DNA from: Pinus tabuliformis
Taxonomy: Eukaryota; Streptophyta; Pinopsida; Pinales; Pinaceae
NCBI GenBank assembly: GCA_031772625.1
Contig: CM062808.1
Location: forward strand, 471,879,655 to 471,943,654
DNA length: 64,000 bases
Reading direction: 5' to 3'
Shown here: positions 37,051 to 48,744 of the stretch, piece after piece
Numbering within the stretch: position 1 is the first letter of the stretch
Layout of the letters: every line of letters begins with the position of its first letter
Notes under the pieces: generated by a model
Databases searched by the model: none
What the model was told of the DNA's origin: nothing
Seen by the model: only the letters and a program-made list of their open reading frames with translations
Position numbers and translations under genes: made by a program

Positions 37051-37594
37051 AATATAGAAACATCATCAGACATAGTACCAAATATACGACATTTCCATTC
37101 TCCAGCAGAGCTTTGGAATCAATTGCCCCTTCCACCAGAACTATAATTTGGCTCTGCTTCAGAGATATGCTGAGGGAATAACCAACATCCAACTTCTACT
37201 TTCCTAGCCTTGTATTTGCCATGGCGTTGGCCTTGTTGGATTGACCATGGTAACTCTGAGTGGTTTTCCACTAGTTGTACAAAGAGGGCTCTAGGATTTT
37301 GCTGGCTTCCAAGGACTAAACAAAATCTGCCACAATGGAATGCTGAGCAGGGCTAAATATGTCATACCAAATCAGATGAACATCCACGACAGGACTACTG
37401 GTGAGTAGGGGACCATTATGATAAGTTAAAATAAGGGTTTGTTATTCTACCAATATGGAGGAACACAAATAAATCAAAAGAAGCAAACGTACAATAAACT
37501 TAAACCCTCCCATTTCCCAATCAGAGAAACCCTATAAACCCTAGTGTTGTTGGGTTTTTCCTGACACACAAGAAACGTCTAAATTTTTTTCTCC

Positions 37595-38152
37595 CTCCTT
37601 TGTTGGATTTACCTCACTACAGGTTCTTCCTGCTTTAATACTAATCGATGGGTGTTGGAAAATGAAAAACCCTTCACAAATGCATCCTAATCTGCTATAG
37701 GTAGATAAGAAACAAAATTTACTATCCATCTCAGTGGATGGTGTCAATCACAATCAATGTACATCTCTAAACAAAAGACAAACAATTGCACATGAGGATT
37801 TTATCACTGAAATTATATTATAACATTCAAGTAAATCGGTGAAATAATAGTGATGCTACTCAATTACATTCACTTTGCAGCAGAAATTGATCCTCATGCA
37901 CAGGATTAAGAAAGGATGAATAAAAAGAAATACTCTATTTCTCACACAACAATGGGTTGCATGGTTTCTTGTTTAGGCACAGATTCCATGCTAGTTCTCT
38001 TTCCTAGAATTTACCCTTCTTGCTGCTCAGTGATTATTCCTTAACAATCTCCTTCATTTTTGGTGGAGTGATCTTCCTCAATTTTCCAATGATATGCCTC
38101 AATTACTACAAGGATCTTCTTTCCCAATTATTGTGCTCAATTGCATTTGTGG
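37595..38152 (-). repeat. 560-bp direct repeat, copy B
   Basis: Second copy of the block at 36475-37050, including the GTTCTTCCTGCTTTAATAC site and the CATCTCAGTGGATGGTGTCAATCA phrase. The 540 bp between the copies holds no recognisable gene. Confidence 0.5.
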
Positions 38153-38381
38153 AAGTCGTTGCCTTCTTCTTGAGAGATTTTGTTTCTTCTCTTAATTTGT
38201 TTTCCTCAACGAATTCTTCCACTTTAGCCTAGTGATTTCTAGTCTATGTTAAAATTTCTTTCGCAGTGCTCTCTTGCTTTGCAATGAATGTCTTAATTAT
38301 TGTTGGAGTTGATTTTTGTTTCATCATACAGCAAGATGTTTCTAGAAACAACAAGATCCGTGATGCCATGCCATCGCACCT

Positions 38382-38853
38382 TTTAGGTTTTAGCCTCGTA
38401 CAGAAATTACCTACATATGAATTCTAAAACACATAAAATAAATAATGTGAGAGCATAACACATAAAACAAATATACACAAAGATTTTCCCCTGGATCCCA
38501 AAATCGGGACTACTAGCTTGATTTTTCATTATGTTCCTTTCAATGTTATAATACATATTTATACATGCCGAAGCATCCAATACCATGGACTGAAAACCAT
38601 CGCATGCAAAACCATGTGCGAAAACAATCCACAAAACCATAGGTAGTTCTGCCCAACTTAATATAGGGTCCAACAAAAATTTCCTCGGGGAACCCTGTAG
38701 AGGGGGCTACCTGCCCCCCTCAAACCCCCTAGACAGGGGGGGTTGTTGACCCCACTGTGCAATCGACACAACGAAGGGGAGGCTCCGGCCCCCCTCTAAC
38801 CCCCCGGTTAACTAGCTAGGCTAGTCGTGGAAAGAATATAACACAACCCAACA
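38382..38853 (-). repeat. Tork-like element 3' LTR
   Basis: About 470 bp ending ACACAACCCAACA, followed on the plus strand by TTCTCCCACTTG (minus-strand purine tract CAAGTGGGAGAA). It holds dense runs of G and C at about 38690-38810. Confidence 0.88.
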
Positions 38854-41779
38854 TTCTCCCACTTGTTGTTTTCTTTCCATAGGGGGCCATAGGAGAGCTT
38901 AGTCATTTTTCTAGCCCTGTAATGCCCATTGTTTCTCTACACCAAGAGAACTTCTTAGAGCTCACAGATTTTTTCAACGCATCTGCAGTATTCTTCAAAG
39001 TTTCCACCTTTACCAACAACACCCTTTTGTCTTCTATCATATCCCTCACAAAGTGATACTGAGCATCAATGTGCTTTGTCTTTGAATGATAAGCAAGGTA
39101 ATTTGCCAAGAAAATTGCACTTCGGTTGTCACAATCTATCCTTATAGCTCCCTGTACTAACCCCATACTTGAACACCATCTCTGTAACCAAACTGCTTCC
39201 TTACTTACATGAGTGGCTACCATGTATTCAACCTCTGTAGTTGATAATGCCACTACAGATTGTTTCTTACTCATCCAACTGACTGCACCTCCAAATAGGT
39301 TAATTATACCCACTTTAGATCTTCTCTGATCTAGGTCTCCAGCCCAGCCTGCATCAAAAAGCCACGAATATCCAACACTCTGTCCAATCCTGGTCTTCCT
39401 TGGTAGCACAAGCCATAATCACTAGTGTCATGCAAATACCTGAAAACCTACTTCATTGTTGTCTAGTGCTCCTTCCCTGGTTTTGAAATAAACCTGCTCA
39501 ATACTCCCACTGCATGTGCAATGTTTGGTCTAGTACAAACCATCGCATACATCAGGCTACCAACTACACTTTCATATATAGCACAGGACATGTCCTCTTC
39601 CTCTTCTTGTGTCTTGGGACACTGTTCAGTAGATAACATTACACCTATAGGAATAGTAACCTTCACTGTTTACTATCCTGCATATTAAACCTCTGCAATA
39701 TTGTCTCGACATACTTCCTCTATTTTAAACAGAGCTTCCTCTTTGCCCGATCTCTTTTAATTGCCATGCCCAAAATATAGTTTGCAGCACTAAGATCTTT
39801 CATGTCAAATTTGGAGGACAATTAGGTCTTCAAATCCTCGATAATTTCTTTGTCGTTTCCAACGAGCAACATATCATCCACATACAAGACTAGATAAATA
39901 ACATGGTAACCAATTAATTTAAAATACACATATTGATATGCTTTGCTTCTAGTGAAGCCAAGTCCCCATATAAATGTATCAAATTGCTGATACCACATCC
40001 TTGGTGACTGTTTTAACCCATAGAGGGACTTCTTTAACTTGCATACCAGTTCTTTCTTACCCTTCACTGCAAAGCCTTCAAGTTTCTTCATGTAGATATC
40101 CTCTTACAGATCCCCGTGAAGAAATTTTGTCTTCAAATCCATCTGTTATACCTCAAAATCAAAAGCAGTCGCAACAGATAAAAGTGATCTAATAGAAGCT
40201 ATCTTGGCAATAGGAGAAAAAATATCACCAAAATCAATTCCTGACACATGGGAATAACCTTTTGCTGTGAACCAAGCTTTGTATTTCTCCACCATTCCTT
40301 ATGCATTTGTCTTCTTCTTGAACACCCATTTGCTGCCAATGGGTTTCCTTTGAGCCGGTAACTCCACCAGATCCAAAGCCTAATTTTTTTTCAAAGATTC
40401 CATTTCATCAACTATGGATTCTTTCCAAAGTTTTCCATCCTCTGAATCTACTGCTTCCTTCAGAGTTCTGAGATCATCATTAGTAATAGATAAAGAAAAA
40501 TTTGAATAGAAAGTAGATGGACTATACTTTCTGGCTTCCTTATTTCTTGAACTGGTCTTCTCACACCCATAGTTTGTGGCTCTTCATATTCTGATTCCTT
40601 CTCTACTGTAGAGTCTAATTCTTCCTCCTTAAGCTCAAACTCTATCTTCTCGGGTTCCTTTGGTTAGACTTCATGTTAACAACATATTTCACCTCTCTCA
40701 ACACCACATCTCAGTTGTACACAACCTTCCTTGCTACTGGGTTCCAAAGCTTATAACTCTTTAAACCATCCGTATACCCAATAAAGATGCACTTTTCATA
40801 TTTACTATCCAACTTGGTTCATTTCTCCTTTGGAACATGTACATATACATCACATCCAAATACCCTTAGATGTGAAAGAGAGGGTTTCTTACCAGTGCAT
40901 ACCTCTTGTGGATTCTTATCCTCCAATGCTAATGAAGGTGATCTGTTGACCAGATAACATGCTATCTCCATCACCTCTGCCTAGAATTCCTATCCTAACC
41001 CAGTACCACTGAGCATGCTTCTTTCCCTTTCCATCAACGTCTTGTTCATTCTTTCTGCAACTCCTTTTTTATCATGTGTGTATAGAGAAGTCTTTTGCCG
41101 TGCTATACCACACTTCTTACAAAATTCTTCAAATTCCTTACTTCAAAACTCTCCACCATTATCTGTCCTCAACACCTTTATCTTCTTCTTTTTCTGGTTT
41201 TCCACCAAAGCCTTAAATTCTTCAAACCTGTCAAAGACTTCAGATTTCTTTTTAAGGAAATATATTCATGTATTCCTTGAGAAGTCATCTATAAATTATA
41301 CATAGTACACAGACTTACCCAGTGATGGAACTTTCATAGGTCCAAACACATCACTGTGCACAAGTTATAATATCTGTTTTTCCCTTTACCACCAGAGGGG
41401 AAACTCACCTAATTTTTCTTCCCATATACACAATTTTCACATAAATAAAAATCCAAAGAGCTATTACTCATACCTTCTACCATACCATTACCATGAAGTA
41501 TTCGAAGACCCTTCTCTCCAATATGTCCAAGCCTTTGATGCCACATCACGGTCTTCTCTCCAGAGACCACTAGATTTTCTACTCGACTTCCAGGAACCAC
41601 ATAATTTTTGCACCCATCAACAACAGTGCTACCTTGCAGCTTGTACAGAGTTCCAATCCAAACTCCCCCCATCAATACCAGTGCTCCCTGAACCATCTTG
41701 TAGGTATCCTTCTCAAACACTATTTTTACACTGGCATCATCCAACTTTCTTATGGAAATCAGATTTATGGCCAATGGAG

Positions 41780-43322
41780 TGTTGGCATTTTGGCACAGGT
41801 GTGGCGCTATGGCACAGGTGTTGTCCTTGATGGCAACTCTCTTTGGTGACAGATCTCAGTTCAGGTGCTCAGAATGAAGGAAATCTTGTATACGCAGGTA
41901 CACCTTGCAGAAGACGCGTATACACATGGGTTATACGTTCCGAAGTCGCGTATGCGTATACACACACTTTTATGCACGGAAAAGTGCGTACATGTCGGAA
42001 AGCTTACTTTTGGTCCGTGGTAGTTAGTCCTCGGTATTTGAACCTATGGTTTTGGACCATGGTATCTCGACAAGTGTGTTGATCCCAAGTATTGGGCTCT
42101 TGGTATTGATTTATTATGGTTTTGGACCATGGTATTGAGCAAGGCCTAAGACTATAAAAGGAGAAGAAGATCATTAGGAAATTGCACCCGAAAAGTCTTG
42201 AATATCTGAAGAAGTATGAGATCCAGGATGCAGGTTATAGGTTGATGATGCATTTCTTGATCTGAGCCAAGGAGGGATCTCACCGGTTGATGGAGAACAA
42301 GATCTAAGGAGAGATCGGGATCAAATGATTTGAAATGAACTATCTTTATGATGCTCATTCTAGATCTACATACTGACGCATGTACTGTTCTATAAGTGTT
42401 ATGAGTATGACTGATGTCTGGTACAGCTGCAAGTTATGAGAAATTATTTTTAGATCTGTACGCGGGTTGTCTTTGGCAAAAGCGCGTATGTACGTGGGTT
42501 TGATTCATTATAGTAGCGTATACATTATGAAGGATAATATTTGAAGTTGCAGATGGATTTGATGGTTATGACAGAGTTCTGTTATCTGCTCTGTGTTCTG
42601 GTGACTGTGTTATTGACAGGGTTTCATTGTTTCAGTGATTCAGAAATTGATGATGCTAGTATTGACTGTTTTGTGCTTCAATGATATTTATGGGTCGAGT
42701 ATGAAAATTTGATGAAACGTGGCCTTCAGATTATGTGTTGTGCTTCAGGAGTATCCTATCTGAAAATGTATGAAACGTGGTACCTGGAGGAGAGAAGATT
42801 GTAGGTCGGCACCTACGTACTAGTATCTTGGCTAGTACAAGAGCAAAGGGGGTTGGAGCTCCCTTCCAGGAGAGTCTGGAGAATGAGAGAAGGTTGTAGC
42901 CTTCTGCAGGTTGTAGCCTGCGTGCTGGTAAAGGACTGCACCAGTACATTGTAAAAGAAGTTTCTTAATAAAGGAAGATAGAAACGAATTGCAGCAGGTG
43001 GTTTTCACCCACATTGGGTTTCCACCTTATATCATGGTGTTCATGTGTGCTTCTTTTGTGTGATGATCTGTTCTGTTTTTACTGCACCTTCTTACTTTTC
43101 ATATGGTTAATGAAGTTCTGATGCACTAACTAAAGATCAACATTTAATGGATTAACTGAATCATAAGTATTTTGGATATATGCTAGTTGCTTTAGACACA
43201 GCTGCGTATACACGCGAGTTCCCTTGAATGAAGTAGCGTATATGTATCTAAGTATAGAAATGAAAAAGTTTTATTGATCTGATAATATTGATTCACCCCC
43301 CCTCTCAGTATTATTTCCAACA
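41780..43322 (+). repeat. Young SIRE 5' LTR
   Basis: 1543 bp, starting TGTTGGCATTTTGGC and ending TTTCCAACA. TATA box at 42153-42159. Contains about ten GCGTATAC-like words. Confidence 0.96.
42153..42159 (+). promoter_or_regulatory. TATA box in SIRE LTR
   Basis: TATAAAA in GACTATAAAAGGAG, about 370 bp into the LTR. It is present at 49118-49124 in the other LTR and conserved in the older copies on the minus strand. CCATGG-containing repeats lie immediately upstream. Confidence 0.7.
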
Positions 43323-43324
43323 AT

Positions 43325-43336
43325 TGGTATCAGAGC
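43325..43336 (+). other. Primer binding site, tRNA-iMet (young SIRE)
   Basis: TGGTATCAGAGC, two bases after the 5' LTR. Confidence 0.95.
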
Positions 43337-43382
43337 AGGTCCTTCTGAAACAGCTTGATCGCTTGAAGGAAGATCATTCATC

Positions 43383-45130
43383 ATGAGCAACTACAAGAGG
43401 GAAGCATCAATCAGGCCACCAATTTTTGATGGGAAAAACTTCAATTATTGGAAGGTAAGAGTTACTGCCTATCTTCAATCTCTTGGTACAGAAGTTTGGG
43501 ATATCATAGATACAGGCTACACTTTTCCTTCAGCTACTCCTACAGATTTGACTGAGAAGAAGAAATATGAAACAAATGCTAAAGCAGTCAATACTCTGCT
43601 GGGATGCTTATCTCAAACAGAATTCGTGAAGGTTATGCAATATAAATCTACAAAAGAAATATGGGACAAGATTGTCTTGAGCTACGAAGGAGATGAACAG
43701 GTAAAGCGTGCTAAACTTCAAACCCTCAGGATTCGGTATCAGAATCTCAGAATGTATAATGATGAAAGTGTGGCTAACTATTTCTTTCGGGTAGACGAGA
43801 TTGTTAATTGCATGAAAAACTTGGGTGAAGAAATAAAAGAGGCTATTGTGGTTGAAAAAGTTCTAAGATCATTGTCCCCCAAGTTTGAATCTAAAGTGTC
43901 TGCAATAGAAGAAAAGGAAAATCTACGAACTCTTACTATGTCTCAGCTACATGGAATTCTAACTGCTTATGAAATGAGAAAAGGAGGTCCATCAGACAGG
44001 AGAGAAGCTGCTTTCAAGGCTTCAGGCAAAGGAGGCTACTATGAAGCAAGTCACGTGCCAGAAGAAGAAGAAGAATCAAATTTTGTCAGAAATCTTCAAC
44101 GGGGTACTGGAAGGTTCAGAGGTAAGTTACCTTTTAAATGTTTTGCTTGTGGAAGAGTAGGTCATTATGTTGCAAAATGTCCTCATAAGGATAAGATTGA
44201 CAAAGGAAAGGAACCTGCTAGATGGAACAAGAAACAAAATAAGAAAATCTACTACACTCATGAAGACAGTGATGGTCTATCAAATAGTGATGAAGATGAA
44301 CGAAGTAATGACTATAAACTTTTAATGGCATTTGAAGATGATGATTACATGGATGCTATAGATGTGGATAGCTTTTATGAAGAGATTTCTAGACTCAAGA
44401 CATGTATAGAAGAAAAGAATGTGATCATTGATACTCTACAATTTCAAATTGATGAAAAAGAAAAATTTCTTGAAAAGTTAGAATGTGAAATTGTTGGCCT
44501 TAGAAAAGAAATTGAGAAAAAAAAGGCTATTAATCTTAAGTTTTTCAAAGGATCTGAAACTCTGGATGAGATCATCAATATACATCGTTCTCCTCTAAAC
44601 AAGACAGGTTTGGGGTATAATGGAGAAACATCTCAAGCATCCACCTCAAAGAATTATCTTGATGCAGCAAGAAGGAATGAGCAAAAGCACAATGGAGATC
44701 ACCAGGTAAAGCAGGGACGAATTATATCAAGAACAAACAAGGACTATTAGGTAAACCAGGGGCAATCCGTCTTAAGGAACAAAAGCTACAACCAGCCACA
44801 GGTAAAATCTTCTCAATTTGCTTCAAGAATGGATGACAATAGAAATTACAATCATTTGGCCAGTAGATTTGATAATCGCAGAAGTTTCTTCAATGGAAAA
44901 TGTTTCTCTTGCCATAACTTTGGTCACAAAGCAGCTCAATGTGTTGCATATAAAACAATCATGACTAGAGAAGCTCAAAAACAAAGAAGTATGACTGGGA
45001 TTACAAAAAGGACCTATAACAACTTTTCGGCTCTTGAAAATGAAGTTGAATGTTCTATTTTCAATAACTTTGGTCATGAAGATTCTGAATGCAGGAGCAG
45101 GTTTCAGCAGACAAAGGAACAAGCCTCAAG
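43383..45130 (+). mobile_element. gag: Young SIRE gag region
   Basis: Starts MSNYKREASIRPPIFDGKNF and contains the copia gag core (WKVRVTAYLQSL, then the UBN2-like stretch KEIWDKIVLSYEGD). A first zinc knuckle CFACGRVGHYVAKC lies near 44135, followed by an acidic stretch and a coiled-coil-like stretch (44380-44540). A second knuckle CFSCHNFGHKAAQC lies near 44900. Gag forms the particle and binds the RNA. Two knuckles set far apart fit SIRE-type gag. Fossil copy. Confidence 0.9.
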
Positions 45131-45189
45131 CACCAGAACATGGAGAATAAAGGAACCACAAACAGAAAGATGTGGGATAGCATTTTATG

Positions 45190-48100
45190 CAGAGGGACAG
45201 GAAAGTCTATGGTACATTGACAGTGGATGTTCTAAGCATATGACAGGTGATAAAGGAAAACTTGAATCATATTCTGCTTTAGAAAAGGAAAAGAAAGTTT
45301 CTTTTGGAAATGATACTCCTGCAGCTATAAAAGGAAAAGGCATTGCTCAGTTAAAGGAAAAGGTCAAAGCTGGAAATGTTTTGTATGTTGATGGATTGAA
45401 GCACAATCTTCTGAGTGTCAGCCAGATGTGTGATCAAGGAACCGAGGTAATATTTAGATCAAATGGATGTCGTGTTCGTGATCTTAATACAGGTGAAACA
45501 ATAATCAAAGGTAGAAGAACTCCAAATAATCTATACATATTTGAAGAAGGACAACAACAATGCTATTTGAGCAAGGATGATGAACACTGGTTATGGCACC
45601 GGAGGTTGGGGCATCTAAGCTTTTCACAAATAAGGAAAGCATGCAAATATCAGGTAGTTCGTGGTCTTCCAGATATCAAAATTCCAGACAACACCATATG
45701 CAAATCATGTCAGTTTGGAAAGCAAACTAGAACTAACTTCCCAGAGAAGGAAGGATCAGCTAGCATGCCTCTTGAGCTAGTCCATACAGATGTATGTGGT
45801 CCATTTAGGAAAAGGACACCTCGAGGAGAAGAATACTTGATATTATTCATTGACGATTTCTCCAGGTTTGTTTGGTTAGGACTTATGAAGCACAAAGACG
45901 AAGCATTTGAAAAATTCAAATCCTTCAAAGCCTTGGTTGAAAATGAATCAGGTTACAAAATTAAGTGCCTCAGGTCCGACAGAGGTGGGGAGTTTACCTC
46001 AAATGAATTTTTCGATTTCTGTGAAGAACATGGAATAAGAAGGGAATTCTCTACAGCTAGGACTCCTCAGCAAAATGGAGTGGTGGAAAGAATGAACAGA
46101 ACAGTCCAACAAATGGCTCGTGCTATGCTTGATGAGTCTGGAACTCCCGCAACTTTCTGGGGTGAAGCCGCATATGCTGCAGTTGTTATTCTTAACAAAA
46201 CAAATGTCCGAGTGAACAACACTCAAACTCCTCATGAGCTCTGGTATGGTGAGACTCCTTCGGTAAAGCATTTCAAAATTTTTGGGAGCAAATGCTATAT
46301 TAAGAATACTGATGAGCAGCTTGGCAAACTTGAACCTAGAGCAAATGAAGGCATTCTTCTTGGTTATTCTCCTTTCAGCAAAGCATATAAGTGTTACAAT
46401 AAAATACTTGGAAGAATTGTGGACATTATTGATGTAGTGGTTGATGAAAAAGGATACATCCCCAGGCAAGTAAATCATGAAAATATCGATGAGGATGAAG
46501 ACTACTCTCCAAATCAGGCAGATGATGAAGAAGAACCCCAAGAGGCACCAGAGGAACAGATAAGGATAGAAGAGAAGACTCCATCTAGATATGTTCAAAA
46601 GAATCATCCAGAATCTTAAATTTTGGGGCAGAAAGAGGCAGGTATACAAACAAGAAGAACAATAGCATAAGCTTCAAGCTATTTGGCATTGCTCTCTTCC
46701 ACTAAGCTGAAAAATGTAAAAGAAGCATGCAAAGATGAGTGTTGGGTTAAGGTAATGGATGAAGAACTCGAGCAAATCGAAAAGAACAACACTTGGGAAT
46801 TGGTCCCTAGACCAAAAGATAAGAATGTCATAGGAACAAAATGGATCTTCAAGAACAAGTTGAATGAAAATGGGGAAGTTATTAGAAACAAGGCCAAGCT
46901 TGTTTGCAAAGGGTATGCTCAACAAGAAGGAATAGACTTTGAAGAAACTTTTTCTCCCATAGCTAGACTTGAGGCCATCAGAATGTTCCTTGCCCTCTCT
47001 AGCTTTCAAAACTTCAAAGTATTTCAAATGGACGTGAAATCGGCCTTTTTGAATGGAGACTTAGAAGAAGAAGTGTACATTGAGCAACCAGATGGCTTTA
47101 TCCTTGGAAATGATCCAAATCTTGTATGCAAACTTAAAAAGACTCTCTATGGGCTTAAACAAGCTCCAAGGGCTTGGTACTATCGGTTGGACAAATACCT
47201 TCATCAACAAGGTTTTTCAAAAGGATCAACAGATAGCAATCTCTATATAAAAATTGAAAATAACAAATTGCTAATACTTGTTGTGTATGTAGATGATATT
47301 ATCTTTGGAAGCAATGAAGAAGCTATGAGTCAAAGCTTTGCCTTGGTGATGCAGAAAGAATTCGAAATGTCATTACTTGGAGAATTGACATATTTTCTTG
47401 GATTGCAAATCCAACAAAATGAAGGCGGTATTTTCTTGTCTCAAACCAAGTACCTCAAGCAGATCTTGAAGAAGTATGGCATGGAAGATTCGAAACCAGT
47501 ATGTACCCCCATGGTTACAGGATGCAGCCTTAGTGCAAATGATGAATCAGCAGCAGTGCATCAGCCAACCTATAGATCCATGATTGGGAGTTTTCTTTAT
47601 TTGACAGGTACCCGACCAGATATTATGTATGCAGTAGGAATAGTTGGAAGGTTTCAGGCAAATCCAAAAGAAACTCATCTTCAGGCAGTAAAGAGAATCT
47701 TCAAGTACCTTCAAGGAACTCAAAACTATGGCTTATGGTATCCTAGAGATACAGATCTCACACTTCATGCTTACACAGATGCAGATTGGGCCGGAAGCGT
47801 GGATGATAGGAAGAGCACAAGTGGTGGTGCATTCTTTATGGGTTCCAGACTAGTATCTTGGTTCAGCAAGAAACAGAGTTCGATTGCTTTATCTACAGCT
47901 GAAGCGGAATATGTGGCTGCTGCATCTTGTTGCACACAACTCCTTTGGATGATGCAAACCTTACAGGATTTTCAAATCACTTGTACTCCACCTGTTTCTA
48001 TCTTATGTGATAATACAAGTGCAATAAGCATTTCAAAGAACCCAGTCATGCATTCAAAGACCAAGCACATACCGATCAAGTATCACTTTCTCCGGAACAA

Positions 48101-48240
48101 GTGTTGGAACAAAAAGTCAAATTGGAGTATGTTCCTTCTAAGGAACAAATTGCTGATATTCTCACCAAACCACTGCCCAGGGAAATGTTTGAATATCTCA
48201 AACAAAAGCTGGGAGTCGTTGATGCTTCATCCTGCTGTTG
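45190..48240 (+). mobile_element. pol: Young SIRE pol region: protease, integrase, RT, RNase H
   Basis: Copia order. Protease motif WYIDSGCSKHMTG lies near 45210. GAG-pre-integrase (HRRLGHLSFSQIRK) lies near 45600. Integrase core spans about 45780-46200, with HTDVCGPF, CLRSDRGGEF and PQQNGVVERMNR giving the D, D and E. Reverse transcriptase spans about 46780-47500, with box YVDDIIFGS near 47290. RNase H spans about 47760-48230, with [17 protein letters not shown] and CDNTSAI. The same order in the 24405 and 56848 copies confirms the family. Fossil copy with few breaks. Confidence 0.93.
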
Positions 48241-48409
48241 AAGGTTATCTGTTCCAAAGAAAGTTGGTGTGCGCGGGTTGGATGAGGGGTATCCATGTAC
48301 ATACACTAATTTATGCAGGTGCAGTCGCGTATATGGAGTCCTGAAGAAAATCAGCAAGGGCAGACTCTGTTTGGAGAGAGTCTGAGATGAGTCTATCAGA
48401 TACCATCAG

Positions 48410-48744
48410 GCACAGGTTCAGGGGGAGCAGTTAATCTCCTAATAATGCATTGTTGGCATTACCTTAGAAGTTCTTGGTTCTTGTACTCAAGCCATTTTGG
48501 TTCAGGTGGATCAGCTGCAGAAAGGAGTTCAGAAGGAGAACATGATTGCTGATATCTACCGTGATTGTCAGCGCTGCTGATAATTGTTATTGATCTTGCC
48601 TACAGTCAGGGGGAGCATTTTCAACACAGCAGAGCAGAGATTTCAGCATGTACTCAGGGGGAGCACAGCCCTTTGCCCTTGATGACAAAGGGGGAGAATG
48701 ACTTTGAGGATCTTGGGGTTGCCATCAAGTCCAAAGGGGGAGAT
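48410..48744 (+). promoter_or_regulatory. Cluster of polypurine-tract-like motifs before SIRE 3' LTR
   Basis: AGGGGGAG occurs about five times (near 48421, 48608, 48656, 48690 and 48734). Only the last one abuts the LTR and should prime plus-strand DNA. The older copies show matching CTCCCCCT runs at 26075-26280 and 58483-58640. The role of the upstream copies is inference. Confidence 0.7.

Noticed and set aside
43325-43336. Sequences ending in tRNA-like TGGTATCAGAGC as tRNA genes
   Set aside because: They are 12-base primer sites complementary to tRNA ends. No cloverleaf is present around any of them, and I found no tRNA gene in the window.
48240-48744. Envelope-like gene in the young SIRE
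   Set aside because: The space between RNase H and the LTR is about 500 bp and is filled by purine-tract motifs, with no suitable frame.
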